This document shows, in pieces, positions 7,621 to 16,018 of a DNA stretch of 64,000 bases (the stretch's first letter is position 1; every line of letters begins with the position of its first letter). The DNA is from Lentzea fradiae (GTDB taxonomy: Bacteria > Actinomycetota > Actinomycetes > Mycobacteriales > Pseudonocardiaceae). Made by a program: the position numbers and the translations under genes. Where the stretch lies: the NCBI RefSeq assembly GCF_900100955.1, contig NZ_FNCC01000006.1:248001-312000 (forward strand). The letters are read 5' to 3'. The notes beneath the pieces are model-generated. The model was not told the origin of the DNA and ran no database searches. It saw only the letters and a list, made by a program, of their open reading frames with translations.

Positions 7621-9510
7621 GTGGCTCTCGTTCGCAAAAGCGCCCAGTCGCTGCTCGAAGACGCACTGGCGGACCGGCTGCACACGCTGCTGGAGGACCA
7701 GGCACGGATCCAGTTCGAAGCGGGCGTGGGCAAGGGCGAGGTCCGGTCGTGGCGGAACAGCCTGCCGACGTTCCTCAACGACCTCGTCGACGCCGGTCTC
7801 GGCCACGTCGAGGTGCTGCTGGAACACAAGCTGCCGCACAGCCCGAAGCGCGTGGACGTGGTGCTGTGCGGGCGGAACCCCCGGACCGGCCGCCCCTCCT
7901 ACGTGCTCGTCGAGCTGAAGCAGTGGTCCAAGGCCGAGCCGTACGCCGACGACCTCGTCAAGGTCGAGTTCTACCCGCAGCCCGTGCTGCACCCGCTGGA
8001 ACAGGTGCGCCGGTACTGCGAGTACCTCGTGGACTCGACTCCCGCTCTCGCCGAGCGGCCGGACTCCGTGCACGGGGTGGCCTACCTGCACAACGCCCGC
8101 AAGGCCGGCGTCTGGAACATCACGCGCTACGGCGTGGACGACTTCGGCGAGCTGTACACGCTCGACAACAAGGGCGAGCTGGTCAACCGGCTGCGCACGT
8201 TGCTGGATCCCGACGCCGCGACTCGTGACCACGCCCGCGACGCCGCCGACGAGTTCCTCGGCATGCGGCACGCACCGTCGAAGCCGCTGCTCACCCTGGC
8301 GGCGAAGGAGATCCAGGAGCGTGAGCAGTTCGTGCTGCTGGACGAGCAGCGGGTCGCCTACAGCCTGGTCCGCAGGGCCGTGGAGAAGGCACGCGCCTCG
8401 CGCACGCAGACCGTCGTCATCGTGCTGGGCGGCCCCGGTTCCGGCAAGAGCGTCATCGCGTTGAGCCTGCTCGGCGAGCTGGCCCGTCAGGGCAGGGCGG
8501 TCCTGCACGCCACGGGTTCGTCGTCGTTCACCAGCACGATGCGCAAGCACGCGGGCAGCCGGAACAAGCGCGTGCAGGCGATGTTCAAGTACTTCAACAA
8601 CTTCATCGACGCCGAGCCGCGTGACCTGGACGTGCTGATCTGCGACGAGGCCCACCGCGTCCGCGAGACCAGCCTCAACCGCTACACGAAGCGGGAGGTC
8701 CGGGAGAAGGCACGCCGGCAGATCGAGGAGCTGATCGACGCCGCCAGGGTGCCGGTCTTCCTGCTGGACGAGAACCAGACGGTGCGTCCCGGCGAGATGG
8801 GCTCGCGGGTGGAGATCGAGGCTGCGGCCGAGGCCGCGGGCTGTGACGTGCAGGTGGTGGAGCTGGGCGGGCAGTTCCGCTGCGGCGGCTCCGAGTTCTT
8901 CGACTCGTGGGTCGCCAGGCTGCTCGGCGTCAAGGGCACGCCCGTGCAGTGGTCGGACCTGGTCACGCGCACCGATGACGAGTTCGTCGTGCGCAGCGCG
9001 GAGTCGCCGCGCGAGATGGAGTCCTGGCTCCTGGACCAGCGCGAGAAGGAGGGCGGCACCGCGCGGATCGCGGCCGGCTACTGCTGGAGGTGGAGCGACC
9101 CGATCACCGAGGACGGGACGAAGGTGCTGGTGCCCGACGTGCGGATCGGCGACTGGCACCGGCCGTGGAACGCCAAGCCGGAACAGCGCGTCCCCGGTGT
9201 GCCGGCATCGCACTTCTGGGCCAGCGACGAACGCGGGTTCGGCCAGGTCGGCTGCATCTACACCGCCCAGGGTTTCGAGTACGACTGGGCCGGCGTCATC
9301 TTCGGCGAGGACTTCGTCTGGCGCGGCGACCACTGGGAGGCACGGCGCGAACACTCCCACGATCCCGCTGTGAAGAAGGCGGACGAGCTCCACTTCGCCC
9401 GGTTGATCCGCAACACGTACAAAGTGCTGCTCACCAGGGGTATGCGAGGTGTCTGCGTCTACTCCGAGGACGAGGAGACCCAGAACCACCTCCGGAGCTT
9501 GGCGAGGTAG
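7621..9510 (+). CDS. PD-(D/E)xK nuclease-DUF2075 helicase fusion, copy 2
   Basis: A 629-aa tandem paralogue of the preceding gene, alignable along its whole length. Numbering from GTG 7621: nuclease residues Glu68, Asp79 (RVDVVLCG), Glu98-Leu-Lys100 (LVELKQWS), Gln128-x3-Tyr132; Walker A GGPGSGKS 270-277; DEAHR with Asp342-Glu343; QFRCGGS; YTAQGFEYDWAGV; LLTRGMRGV. All predicted nuclease and ATPase residues are kept in both copies, which argues against one being a dead duplicate. GTG 7621 has a GGGGGA Shine-Dalgarno site 7 nt upstream. ATG 7585 in the same frame is an alternative. It ends 47 nt before jetA, and the genes on either side point the same way. Confidence 0.8.
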   Translation: MALVRKSAQSLLEDALADRLHTLLEDQARIQFEAGVGKGEVRSWRNSLPTFLNDLVDAGLGHVEVLLEHKLPHSPKRVDVVLCGRNPRTGRPSYVLVELKQWSKAEPYADDLVKVEFYPQPVLHPLEQVRRYCEYLVDSTPALAERPDSVHGVAYLHNARKAGVWNITRYGVDDFGELYTLDNKGELVNRLRTLLDPDAATRDHARDAADEFLGMRHAPSKPLLTLAAKEIQEREQFVLLDEQRVAYSLVRRAVEKARASRTQTVVIVLGGPGSGKSVIALSLLGELARQGRAVLHATGSSSFTSTMRKHAGSRNKRVQAMFKYFNNFIDAEPRDLDVLICDEAHRVRETSLNRYTKREVREKARRQIEELIDAARVPVFLLDENQTVRPGEMGSRVEIEAAAEAAGCDVQVVELGGQFRCGGSEFFDSWVARLLGVKGTPVQWSDLVTRTDDEFVVRSAESPREMESWLLDQREKEGGTARIAAGYCWRWSDPITEDGTKVLVPDVRIGDWHRPWNAKPEQRVPGVPASHFWASDERGFGQVGCIYTAQGFEYDWAGVIFGEDFVWRGDHWEARREHSHDPAVKKADELHFARLIRNTYKVLLTRGMRGVCVYSEDEETQNHLRSLAR

Positions 9511-9522
9511 TGCCGTGCCACT

Positions 9523-9550
9523 CTGACGGCGTAAAGGCACCAGCTACGGT
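9523..9550 (+). promoter_or_regulatory. Internal promoter in front of jetA
   Basis: CTGACG at 9523-9528 and TACGGT at 9545-9550 are separated by 16 nt, and TACGGT ends 7 nt before GTG 9558. The jet genes could therefore be expressed independently of the nuclease-helicase genes. Confidence 0.5.
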
Positions 9551-9557
9551 GACACAG

Positions 9558-10952
9558 GTGACGACGTTCCCACCGGTGCCCGCGGACCTGTTCCGCTTCA
9601 CCACGACCGATCACGCGGAGCTGCACACAGCGGTGCTGCGCGTGTTCGGGCTGGCGAACGAGCGCCTGGAGACCGCCCTCACCGTCGACGACGTGCAGCA
9701 ACGTCTCAAAGAGGCCGGTTGGCGCGAGCAGCTGACCGACGGGGAGCTGACGACGTCGCTCACGGCCCTGCGGCAGTGGGGCCTGCTCGACGCGGCCCAG
9801 CAGCGCTACCACCTCACCCGGCTCGGTGAGGCCGCGTACGCGGGGGTCCGGCGGGCGCTGGAAGCGCTGAGCGGCAGCGGTTCGTTGCAGACCGCCGTGC
9901 TCGACGCCATCGTGGACCGGCTGGACGAGCTGCAGAACGTGCGGGACGACCGTCGTGTGTTCACGGCGTTGATGGAGCTGGAAGGTCACCTCGACGCGCT
10001 GCGGAGCAACACGACGCGGTTCAACGCGGACTTGCAGCGGCTCCTCAAGGACGAGGAGACCGACCTCGCCACGTTCCAAGAGGTCAAGCGCACCACGATC
10101 ACCTATCTGCGTGACTTCATCGGTGACCTTGACGCGCGCAAGCAGCAGATCCGCGACAAGATCGACGCCATCGATCCCGTGACACTCCACGAACGCGCGC
10201 GCAACGGTGCTGACCTCTACCAGGACGACGAGTTGTGGTTGCGTCAGCGCGCGACGCAGTGGAAGAGCTTGAAGACGTGGTTTGCCACCGTTGACGAACT
10301 GCAGGACGTGGCACGCAAAGCGATCGTGCAGCTGCTGCGCGTGCTCGACCGTATTAGCGAGCAGCGTCGCCGTCCGACGAACACCGCGTCCGACTTCCGT
10401 GCGCTTGCGCGGTGGTTTGCGCGGACGGAGACCGAGGACGAGGCTCACGAGCTGTTCAACGCGGCGTTCGGGTTGTGGCCGGCACGGCACGCACACCTCG
10501 CACACGCCGACGGTGAGCTGTTGCCGAGTGGTGAGCCGTGGCGCAACACGCCCGCGGTGCCGGTGTCGCCGCAGCTGCGCGCGCTCGGTGGGCAGGAGGT
10601 CGGCGGTGGCGCGGGCAAGGTCCGCAACGTCGACGAGGTCCGCCGCAACCGCCGCGAGCAGGCCGAGAAGGAGCGCCGGGAGCTCGAACACGCCTGGGCG
10701 CAGATCCAGACCGACGGCGCGGTCCGGATCTCCACGCTCACCAACCTCGACCACGACACGTTCCACCGGCTGATCGACCTGGTCGGCCGGGCGCTCGGCA
10801 GCGACCCGGACAGCACCGGCACGCGCACGGCCGGCACCACGGACGGCAGGATGCAGATCAACCTGCGCAACGCCCGCGGGTGGGCGACGATCACCACCCA
10901 GAAGGGCACGCTGAGCGGACCCGACTACGTGATCGACGTGCAGAGCCGATGA
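9558..10952 (+). CDS. jetA: Wadjet type II subunit JetA (TIGR02677 family)
   Basis: A 464-aa protein of the TIGR02677 family, the first gene of type II Wadjet operons. Wadjet JetA acts as the kleisin-like bridge of an SMC complex. N-terminal winged-helix-like segments (LTVDDVQQRL, LTTSLTALRQWGLLD, YHLTRLGEAAY) are followed by a long helical middle (residues about 120-300) and a C-terminal domain with the REQAEKERRELEHAW helix. Start: GTG 9558 is 7 nt after a -10 hexamer. GTG 9549, with AAAGG at 9533-9537, is the alternative and adds three residues. The stop overlaps jetB by ATGA, implying coupled translation. The family assignment rests on remembered family features and on the order A-B-C. 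Confidence 0.82.
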   Translation: MTTFPPVPADLFRFTTTDHAELHTAVLRVFGLANERLETALTVDDVQQRLKEAGWREQLTDGELTTSLTALRQWGLLDAAQQRYHLTRLGEAAYAGVRRALEALSGSGSLQTAVLDAIVDRLDELQNVRDDRRVFTALMELEGHLDALRSNTTRFNADLQRLLKDEETDLATFQEVKRTTITYLRDFIGDLDARKQQIRDKIDAIDPVTLHERARNGADLYQDDELWLRQRATQWKSLKTWFATVDELQDVARKAIVQLLRVLDRISEQRRRPTNTASDFRALARWFARTETEDEAHELFNAAFGLWPARHAHLAHADGELLPSGEPWRNTPAVPVSPQLRALGGQEVGGGAGKVRNVDEVRRNRREQAEKERRELEHAWAQIQTDGAVRISTLTNLDHDTFHRLIDLVGRALGSDPDSTGTRTAGTTDGRMQINLRNARGWATITTQKGTLSGPDYVIDVQSR

Positions 10953-12028
10953 GCAGGACCGGGAACCAGCTGGCTCGGCTGGAGAGCGAGGAGGTGGCGC
11001 GTGGCGTGCGGTTGCTGCTCGCGCGTCCGCTGCTCACGGCCGTGTTCGACCACGACGGCTTCGACCTCGTGCGACGGCGCCGCGAACCCATCGTGAAGTG
11101 GTTCGACTACTACTGCGGCTGGCGCGTGCACGTCGAGCCACGTGCCGGATACGCGCGTCTGTTCAAGACGACGCAACGGCCCGACCGCACGCGTAAGTTG
11201 TTCGACCGGCGGCGGTACATGTTGCTGTGTCTGGTGTGTGCGGAGTTGCTGGCCACTCCGACGACGACGGTGGACGCACTGACGATGAACGTGCGTCTGG
11301 CTGCCGCGGCCGAGGGGTTGCCGCCGTTCAACCTGGACCGGCGCAGCGACAGGTCCGCGCTGGCGAGCGTGCTGCGGTTCTTGGAGGAGCACGGCGCCAT
11401 CGAGAGCGACGAGGTGCAGGTGCGCGCGGATCCGACGCTGATCACCCGCCTGCTCGCCGCGCCGAACCCGCCGTCCACGGTGGACGGCATCGGCGAGCTG
11501 ACCCACGAGTCGCGTTACGAGAACGCGCACCGCAGCTTGTGGCAACGGCACTCCGTGATGCGCAGGCTGATCGACGACCCGGTCGTCTACAAGGACGAGC
11601 TGTCCGCGAGCCAGCTCGCGTTCCTGACGTCCCCGACCGGCCGCAAGGTGGTGCGGACGGGCATCGGGCTCGCCGGGTGCACGCTGGAGGAACGCGCCGA
11701 GGGGTACCTCGTCGTCGATCCCGAGAGCATCGCCACGGACACCCGGTTCCCGGACGACGACAGCAGTGCGAAAGTGGCCGCGTTGTTGTTGCTCGACCGC
11801 CTGGCACAGGGTCCCGCACGGTTCGACGAACTGGTCGAAGAAGCACGCGAGCTGCTCACCGAGTTCCGCAACTGGGCGAAGGAGTACCAGTCGGACGGTG
11901 GGGCTGGCAGGCTGACGGCGGACGCGCTCGCGCTGCTCGAGGCGTTCGGGCTCGCACGCACGGAGAACGGCACCGTTCGCAGGCTGCCCGCGGCAGCCAG
12001 GTACGCGGTCGAGGAGCTCAATGACTGA
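10949..12028 (+). CDS. jetB: Wadjet type II subunit JetB (TIGR02678 family)
   Basis: A 359-aa protein of the TIGR02678 family, KITE-like in Wadjet complexes. Typical features are the early EEVARGVRLLLARPLLT helix, YYCGWRVHVEPRAGYARLFK near 50, the RRRYMLLCLVCAELL helix, and winged-helix segments DRSALASVLRFLEEHGAIE near 130 and LDRLAQGPARFDELVEEA near 285. The ATG overlaps the jetA stop (ATGA), and the gene end overlaps jetC by 8 nt, so A-B-C is a tightly coupled unit. It should bind JetA and cap the JetC heads rather than catalyse a reaction. Confidence 0.85.
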   Translation: MSRTGNQLARLESEEVARGVRLLLARPLLTAVFDHDGFDLVRRRREPIVKWFDYYCGWRVHVEPRAGYARLFKTTQRPDRTRKLFDRRRYMLLCLVCAELLATPTTTVDALTMNVRLAAAAEGLPPFNLDRRSDRSALASVLRFLEEHGAIESDEVQVRADPTLITRLLAAPNPPSTVDGIGELTHESRYENAHRSLWQRHSVMRRLIDDPVVYKDELSASQLAFLTSPTGRKVVRTGIGLAGCTLEERAEGYLVVDPESIATDTRFPDDDSSAKVAALLLLDRLAQGPARFDELVEEARELLTEFRNWAKEYQSDGGAGRLTADALALLEAFGLARTENGTVRRLPAAARYAVEELND

Positions 12029-15000
12029 CCGGTGGCAACCCAGCCGCGCCGGCATCACCAACGTCTGGCGCTACTACGACGAGATCTTCTCGTTCTACCA
12101 GGGCAGACTGCTGCTCAGGGGCCCCAACGGCACGGGCAAGTCGAAGGCGCTCGAACTGCTGCTGCCGTTCCTCTTCGACGCGAACCTGCGTCCGCACCGG
12201 CTGTCGACGTTCGGCAGCGCGGACCGGACCATGCACTGGAACCTCATGGGTGAGGGCGCCCAGGGCAGCAGCACGCGCGTGGGTTACGTGTGGCTGGAGT
12301 TCCAGCAGGGTGACGACGAGTGGTTCACCTGCGGTGCCCGGCTCGAAGCCACGACGAACACCACCAACGTGCAGGCGTCGTACTTCACGACGTCGCTGCG
12401 GATCGGCGACCTGTTGCTGGTCAACGAGTCCGGGCGGCCGTTGACCAAGGCGGAGCTCATCGCGGCGATGGGTGACCACGGGGTCATGCACGCGACACCG
12501 GCCGACTACCGGCACACGGTGCGCACGACGTTGTTCCCCGGTGTCACGGAGCAGCGGTACGACTCGCTGATCACGGCGCTGCTACAGCTGCGCACGCCGA
12601 AGCTGTCCGAGCGGCTCGACCCCGGCGTGCTGTCGTCGTTGCTGTCGAAGGCCCTTCCGCCGCTGGACCAGTCGGACCTGACGGAGATCGCCGAGGGGTT
12701 CGAGCGGCTCGACCGCCAGCGCGAGGAGCTGCGGCGGCTCGACGAGGAGATCGTCACCGCCGGAAAGCTCGCGGACGTGCAGCGCACCTATGCGCAGCGG
12801 GTGCTGGGCGCGGCGGCGTTCACGCTGTCGACCGCCACCGAGAACCTCGAGGACATGACGCGCGCCGCGCGGATGAGCGAACGGCGGTTCCAGCGCCAGG
12901 TCACCCTGACCGACGAGGCGTTCGAGCAGCTCGCCGCGCTGGGCCGGGAGGCGAGAGCGGTCGACGCCGAGATCGCCGGCATCTCCGACCTGCCCGCGTA
13001 CCAGGAGGGCAAGCAGCTCGACCTGTTGCGGCAGCAGCACTCCGGCGCGGCCCTGCGTGCCTCGGAGGCCGCGGCGCACGCCGCGAAGCTGCGTGCACGG
13101 GCCGTTGCGGACGAGGAGCACGCGGCTCAGGCGAAGGCCGAAGCGGCCGCCCGTGCCGACGCACTGCGGCGCTCCGCCGCGGAGGCCCGTGCGGCGGCCG
13201 AACTGGCTGGCATGCCGTCGGTGTTCGAGGAGATCGACGCGGGCACGGACGCCCGTGCGGGCCGTGAGCTGCTCACGGCGACGGTGGACGCGCGTCTGGC
13301 CGAGATCAGCACGCTGCAGAACGCCGTCGTCGAGCACGAGAAGGCCGTAGACGCACGGGAGACCGCACGGCAGCGGCTGGAGGAGACGCGGGAGGAGCTG
13401 GAGCTCGCCACCGAGGCCGAGATCGCCGCGCAGTACACGTTCGAGCAAGCGTTTGCGAAGTTCGGCGCGGACTTCGAGACCTGGACTCGCGGGTGCTCTG
13501 AACTGCGCGTCTCCGACCAGAGCGAGATCGTCGAAGCCGCCGCGCTGGCCCGCGAGGAGTTCAGCGCGATCGAGGCACGGCTGCACGAGACGCGCAGCGC
13601 GTTGAACAACCAGCTCTCGCAGTACAGGTCCATCCGCGAGAAGCTGGCGAACCAGGCCGACGTACCGCCGCCCGCGCCGTACACGCGTGACGCCGAGTAC
13701 CGCACGTACGCCGCGGGAGCCCCTCTGTGGCGACTGGTCGACTTCCGCGAGGGCACGCCACCGGAGGTGCGCGGAGCGGTCGAGGCGGCGCTGGAAGCGT
13801 CGGGCCTGCTGGACGCGTGGCTCACGCCGGAGAACTCGTTCGGCGTCTCCGACCAGGACCGCTTCACCGAACCGCTGCTCGTCGCCCCCGCCCCCGGCAG
13901 CTCCCTGCTGGAGGTGCTCGTCACCGAGGACGAGCGCTGCTACCAGTTCCTGGAGGGCGTCGCGTTCGGCGCGACCGCCACCGGGCACGTCACCGCGATC
14001 GGTGCGGACGGGACGTGGCGGGTGGGCAACCTCCACGGCCGCTGGGTCAAGGAGGCTCCCGCCTACATCGGCCAGAAGGCGCGCCACCGCGCCCGCGCGG
14101 GCCGGATCGCCGAGCTGACCGGCCTGATCGAGCAGCTGGCGACCGACCTGTCCGGTGTGGACGCGGCGCTGTCCCAGATCGCGGTGCGCCGGGCGACCCT
14201 GGCGGGCGAGCTGGCGCGGCAGCCCTCGACTGACCCGATCGAGGTAGCCGAGGAGCAGCGCACCAAGGCCCAGCTGCGGTGCGCGGCGCGCAAGGACGCC
14301 GTCGCGGCCGCCTCCCGCCGGGTGGCGGAGGCAGAGGCCGCGGTCTCCGCCCTCACCGTCACGGACGTGCCGGACAAGGACGCCGTGTCCGCGTTCCTCG
14401 CCGCGGGCCACCGCTGGCTGGACGACCGCCACGACGCGTTGGCGGCCGAAGCCCTGTCGGTCGAGGCGGGCAACCGTGCGTCCGTGAGCGGCTCTCTGGC
14501 CGACGAAGCCGAGGAGATCGCCGCCGCACGTCAGCAGGAAGCAGCGGACCTCGCCATCACGCTGGAGACAGTCGAACGCGCGGCAGGCGCCGAGTTCCAC
14601 GCCTTGGACCAGCAGCTCATCACGTTGCGCGCCAAGGCACTCGCGCTGGCCGAAGAACGCGAACTGCTGCAAGACAAGCAAACGGGCCTGGCGCGCACCC
14701 TCGGTACGTTGGAGGAGAAGCGCAAGACCGACAACGCACGCGCCGCGGAAGCCACCGTCGCGTTCGAGCTGGCCGACACCCGCTACCGCCATCTGACGGC
14801 GGCCCACCTCCCCGAGGACGCCGGCGAGGTGCCGGACGGCCCCGTCGACCCGCGCCTCATCCGCGACGCCGAGTCCCGCCTGAGCCTGGCCGTGCACGCG
14901 GCGCAGCACGAACTCGCGGGCCGGATCGACCTGTCCCTGGACCCCGACGACGACGTCACCGTGCTCACCGCGACGGTGGACGGCACGCGCATGGGCGCAC

Positions 15001-15797
15001 ACGCCCTGCTGCACGTCCTGCAAGCCGAACGCGACCGCGTGCGCACCCACATCACCGACGCCGAACGCGACCTGTTCGACCAGACCCTCACCGGCCACAC
15101 CCGGCGCCACCTGGCCCAACGCATCCAGGGCGCCGCCGAGCTGGTCGACGCCATGAACCAGCACCTGGCCCGCGTCAAGACCGCGTCGGGCATCCGCGTG
15201 CAGCTCGACTGGCAGGTGGACCCCCAACTGCCGCCGGGCACCCGAGAAGCCCGCGACCTGCTGCTCCGCACAGACCTGGACGCGTCAGAACGCGCGATGC
15301 TCCACCAGTTCTTCCGCGAGCGCGTAGAAGAAGCACGCGCCCACGACACAGCAACGGGCTGGGAACAACAACTGGCCCAGGTGCTCGACTACACGACATG
15401 GCACCAGTTCGTCGTGAAGGTCGACCGCGGCGAAGGCTGGGTGCCCGTCACCAAACGCGTCCACGGCGCCCTCTCCGGCGGAGAGAAGGCCATCGTGCTG
15501 CACCTCCCCCTCTTCGCCGCAGCAGCAGCTCACTACCACGCCACCCCCACGGCACCCCGCCTGATCCTGCTCGACGAGGTCTTCGTGGGTGTCGACGCCA
15601 CCAACCGCGGCCAACTGCTGGAGCTGCTGGTCAACTTCGACCTGGACCTCGTCCTCACTTCGGACCACGAGTGGTGCGACTACCAGGAGCTGACCGGCAT
15701 CGCGATCCACCAGCTCACCACGGGCACCGATGGCGACGACGCGGTGACGACGGTGCGCTTCACGTGGGACGGACACCGCCTTCAAGCCGACGACTAG
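12021..15797 (+). CDS. jetC: Wadjet type II SMC-like ATPase JetC (TIGR02680 family)
   Basis: A 1258-aa MukB/SbcC-like ATPase. The N-terminal head has Walker A GPNGTGKS at 34-41. Long alanine/glutamate/arginine-rich coiled-coil arms span about 230-560 and 700-1040, around a hinge-like globular part (about 550-680, PYTRDAEYRTYAAGAPLWRLVDF). The C-terminal head has the ABC signature LSGGEK at 1151-1156 and Walker B LILLDE at 1181-1186 followed by the D-loop VFVGVD. In Wadjet, JetABC dimers extrude DNA loops and hand small circular DNA to JetD for cleavage. All ATPase motifs are intact, so the motor should be active. No jetD follows; the next signals are a hairpin and a decayed reverse-strand gene. 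Confidence 0.88.
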   Translation: MTDRWQPSRAGITNVWRYYDEIFSFYQGRLLLRGPNGTGKSKALELLLPFLFDANLRPHRLSTFGSADRTMHWNLMGEGAQGSSTRVGYVWLEFQQGDDEWFTCGARLEATTNTTNVQASYFTTSLRIGDLLLVNESGRPLTKAELIAAMGDHGVMHATPADYRHTVRTTLFPGVTEQRYDSLITALLQLRTPKLSERLDPGVLSSLLSKALPPLDQSDLTEIAEGFERLDRQREELRRLDEEIVTAGKLADVQRTYAQRVLGAAAFTLSTATENLEDMTRAARMSERRFQRQVTLTDEAFEQLAALGREARAVDAEIAGISDLPAYQEGKQLDLLRQQHSGAALRASEAAAHAAKLRARAVADEEHAAQAKAEAAARADALRRSAAEARAAAELAGMPSVFEEIDAGTDARAGRELLTATVDARLAEISTLQNAVVEHEKAVDARETARQRLEETREELELATEAEIAAQYTFEQAFAKFGADFETWTRGCSELRVSDQSEIVEAAALAREEFSAIEARLHETRSALNNQLSQYRSIREKLANQADVPPPAPYTRDAEYRTYAAGAPLWRLVDFREGTPPEVRGAVEAALEASGLLDAWLTPENSFGVSDQDRFTEPLLVAPAPGSSLLEVLVTEDERCYQFLEGVAFGATATGHVTAIGADGTWRVGNLHGRWVKEAPAYIGQKARHRARAGRIAELTGLIEQLATDLSGVDAALSQIAVRRATLAGELARQPSTDPIEVAEEQRTKAQLRCAARKDAVAAASRRVAEAEAAVSALTVTDVPDKDAVSAFLAAGHRWLDDRHDALAAEALSVEAGNRASVSGSLADEAEEIAAARQQEAADLAITLETVERAAGAEFHALDQQLITLRAKALALAEERELLQDKQTGLARTLGTLEEKRKTDNARAAEATVAFELADTRYRHLTAAHLPEDAGEVPDGPVDPRLIRDAESRLSLAVHAAQHELAGRIDLSLDPDDDVTVLTATVDGTRMGAHALLHVLQAERDRVRTHITDAERDLFDQTLTGHTRRHLAQRIQGAAELVDAMNQHLARVKTASGIRVQLDWQVDPQLPPGTREARDLLLRTDLDASERAMLHQFFRERVEEARAHDTATGWEQQLAQVLDYTTWHQFVVKVDRGEGWVPVTKRVHGALSGGEKAIVLHLPLFAAAAAHYHATPTAPRLILLDEVFVGVDATNRGQLLELLVNFDLDLVLTSDHEWCDYQELTGIAIHQLTTGTDGDDAVTTVRFTWDGHRLQADD

Positions 15798-16018
15798 CAC
15801 CAAGCAACGCCAGCAGTTCCCGTTGCTCGCCGGTCAACGGAAACGCGTCACGAGGCCGCGGATAGATCTCCGCGGCCTAGCTCCACGCCGAAGACCTGCG
15901 CGGCGATCCACCGGCCGAGGTGTCCGGTCAGCGCGGGCCGTCCGATGATCGCGGACAGCTCGGCGTCGATGCGGTTGCGTTCGCGGAGGAGCTGAGCCAC
16001 CCGCTTCACCTCGTTCAC
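15760..16018 (-). pseudogene. Internally deleted, frameshifted remnant of an actinobacterial hypothetical gene
   Basis: GTG 16018 opens a 56-codon frame reading VNEVKRVAQLLRERNRIDAE and later RPALTGHLGRWIAAQVFGVEL, which stops at 15848. This matches the N-terminus of a family normally about 150 aa or more. In the neighbouring frame the DNA continues AAEIYPRPRDAF then PLTGEQRELLALLG, which resembles the C-terminus of the same family, and runs into the antisense of the jetC 3' end. The middle of the gene is therefore missing and the two ends are joined out of frame. The GTG overlaps the upstream stop (GTGA), showing it once was the last gene of that cluster. The family match is from memory. Confidence 0.55.
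15853..15878. terminator. Perfect 10-bp hairpin after jetC
   Basis: AGGCCGCGGA (15853-15862) and TCCGCGGCCT (15869-15878) enclose a 6-nt loop. No U-run follows on either strand, so it may be a factor-assisted terminator. It lies inside the decayed reverse-strand gene, and one arm encodes the frame-shifted join. Confidence 0.5.

Noticed and set aside
9090..9557. N-terminal extension of the jetA frame
   Set aside because: It lies entirely inside the preceding helicase gene in another phase; the promoter and GTG at 9558 define the start better.
12582..15227. 881-codon reverse frame opposite jetC
   Set aside because: Antisense shadow; jetC has intact Walker A, signature and Walker B motifs on the plus strand.
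15798..15900. Possible jetD fragment after jetC
   Set aside because: All three plus frames were read; none resembles TIGR02679 or a Toprim domain. The recognisable sequence is on the reverse strand and belongs to another gene.
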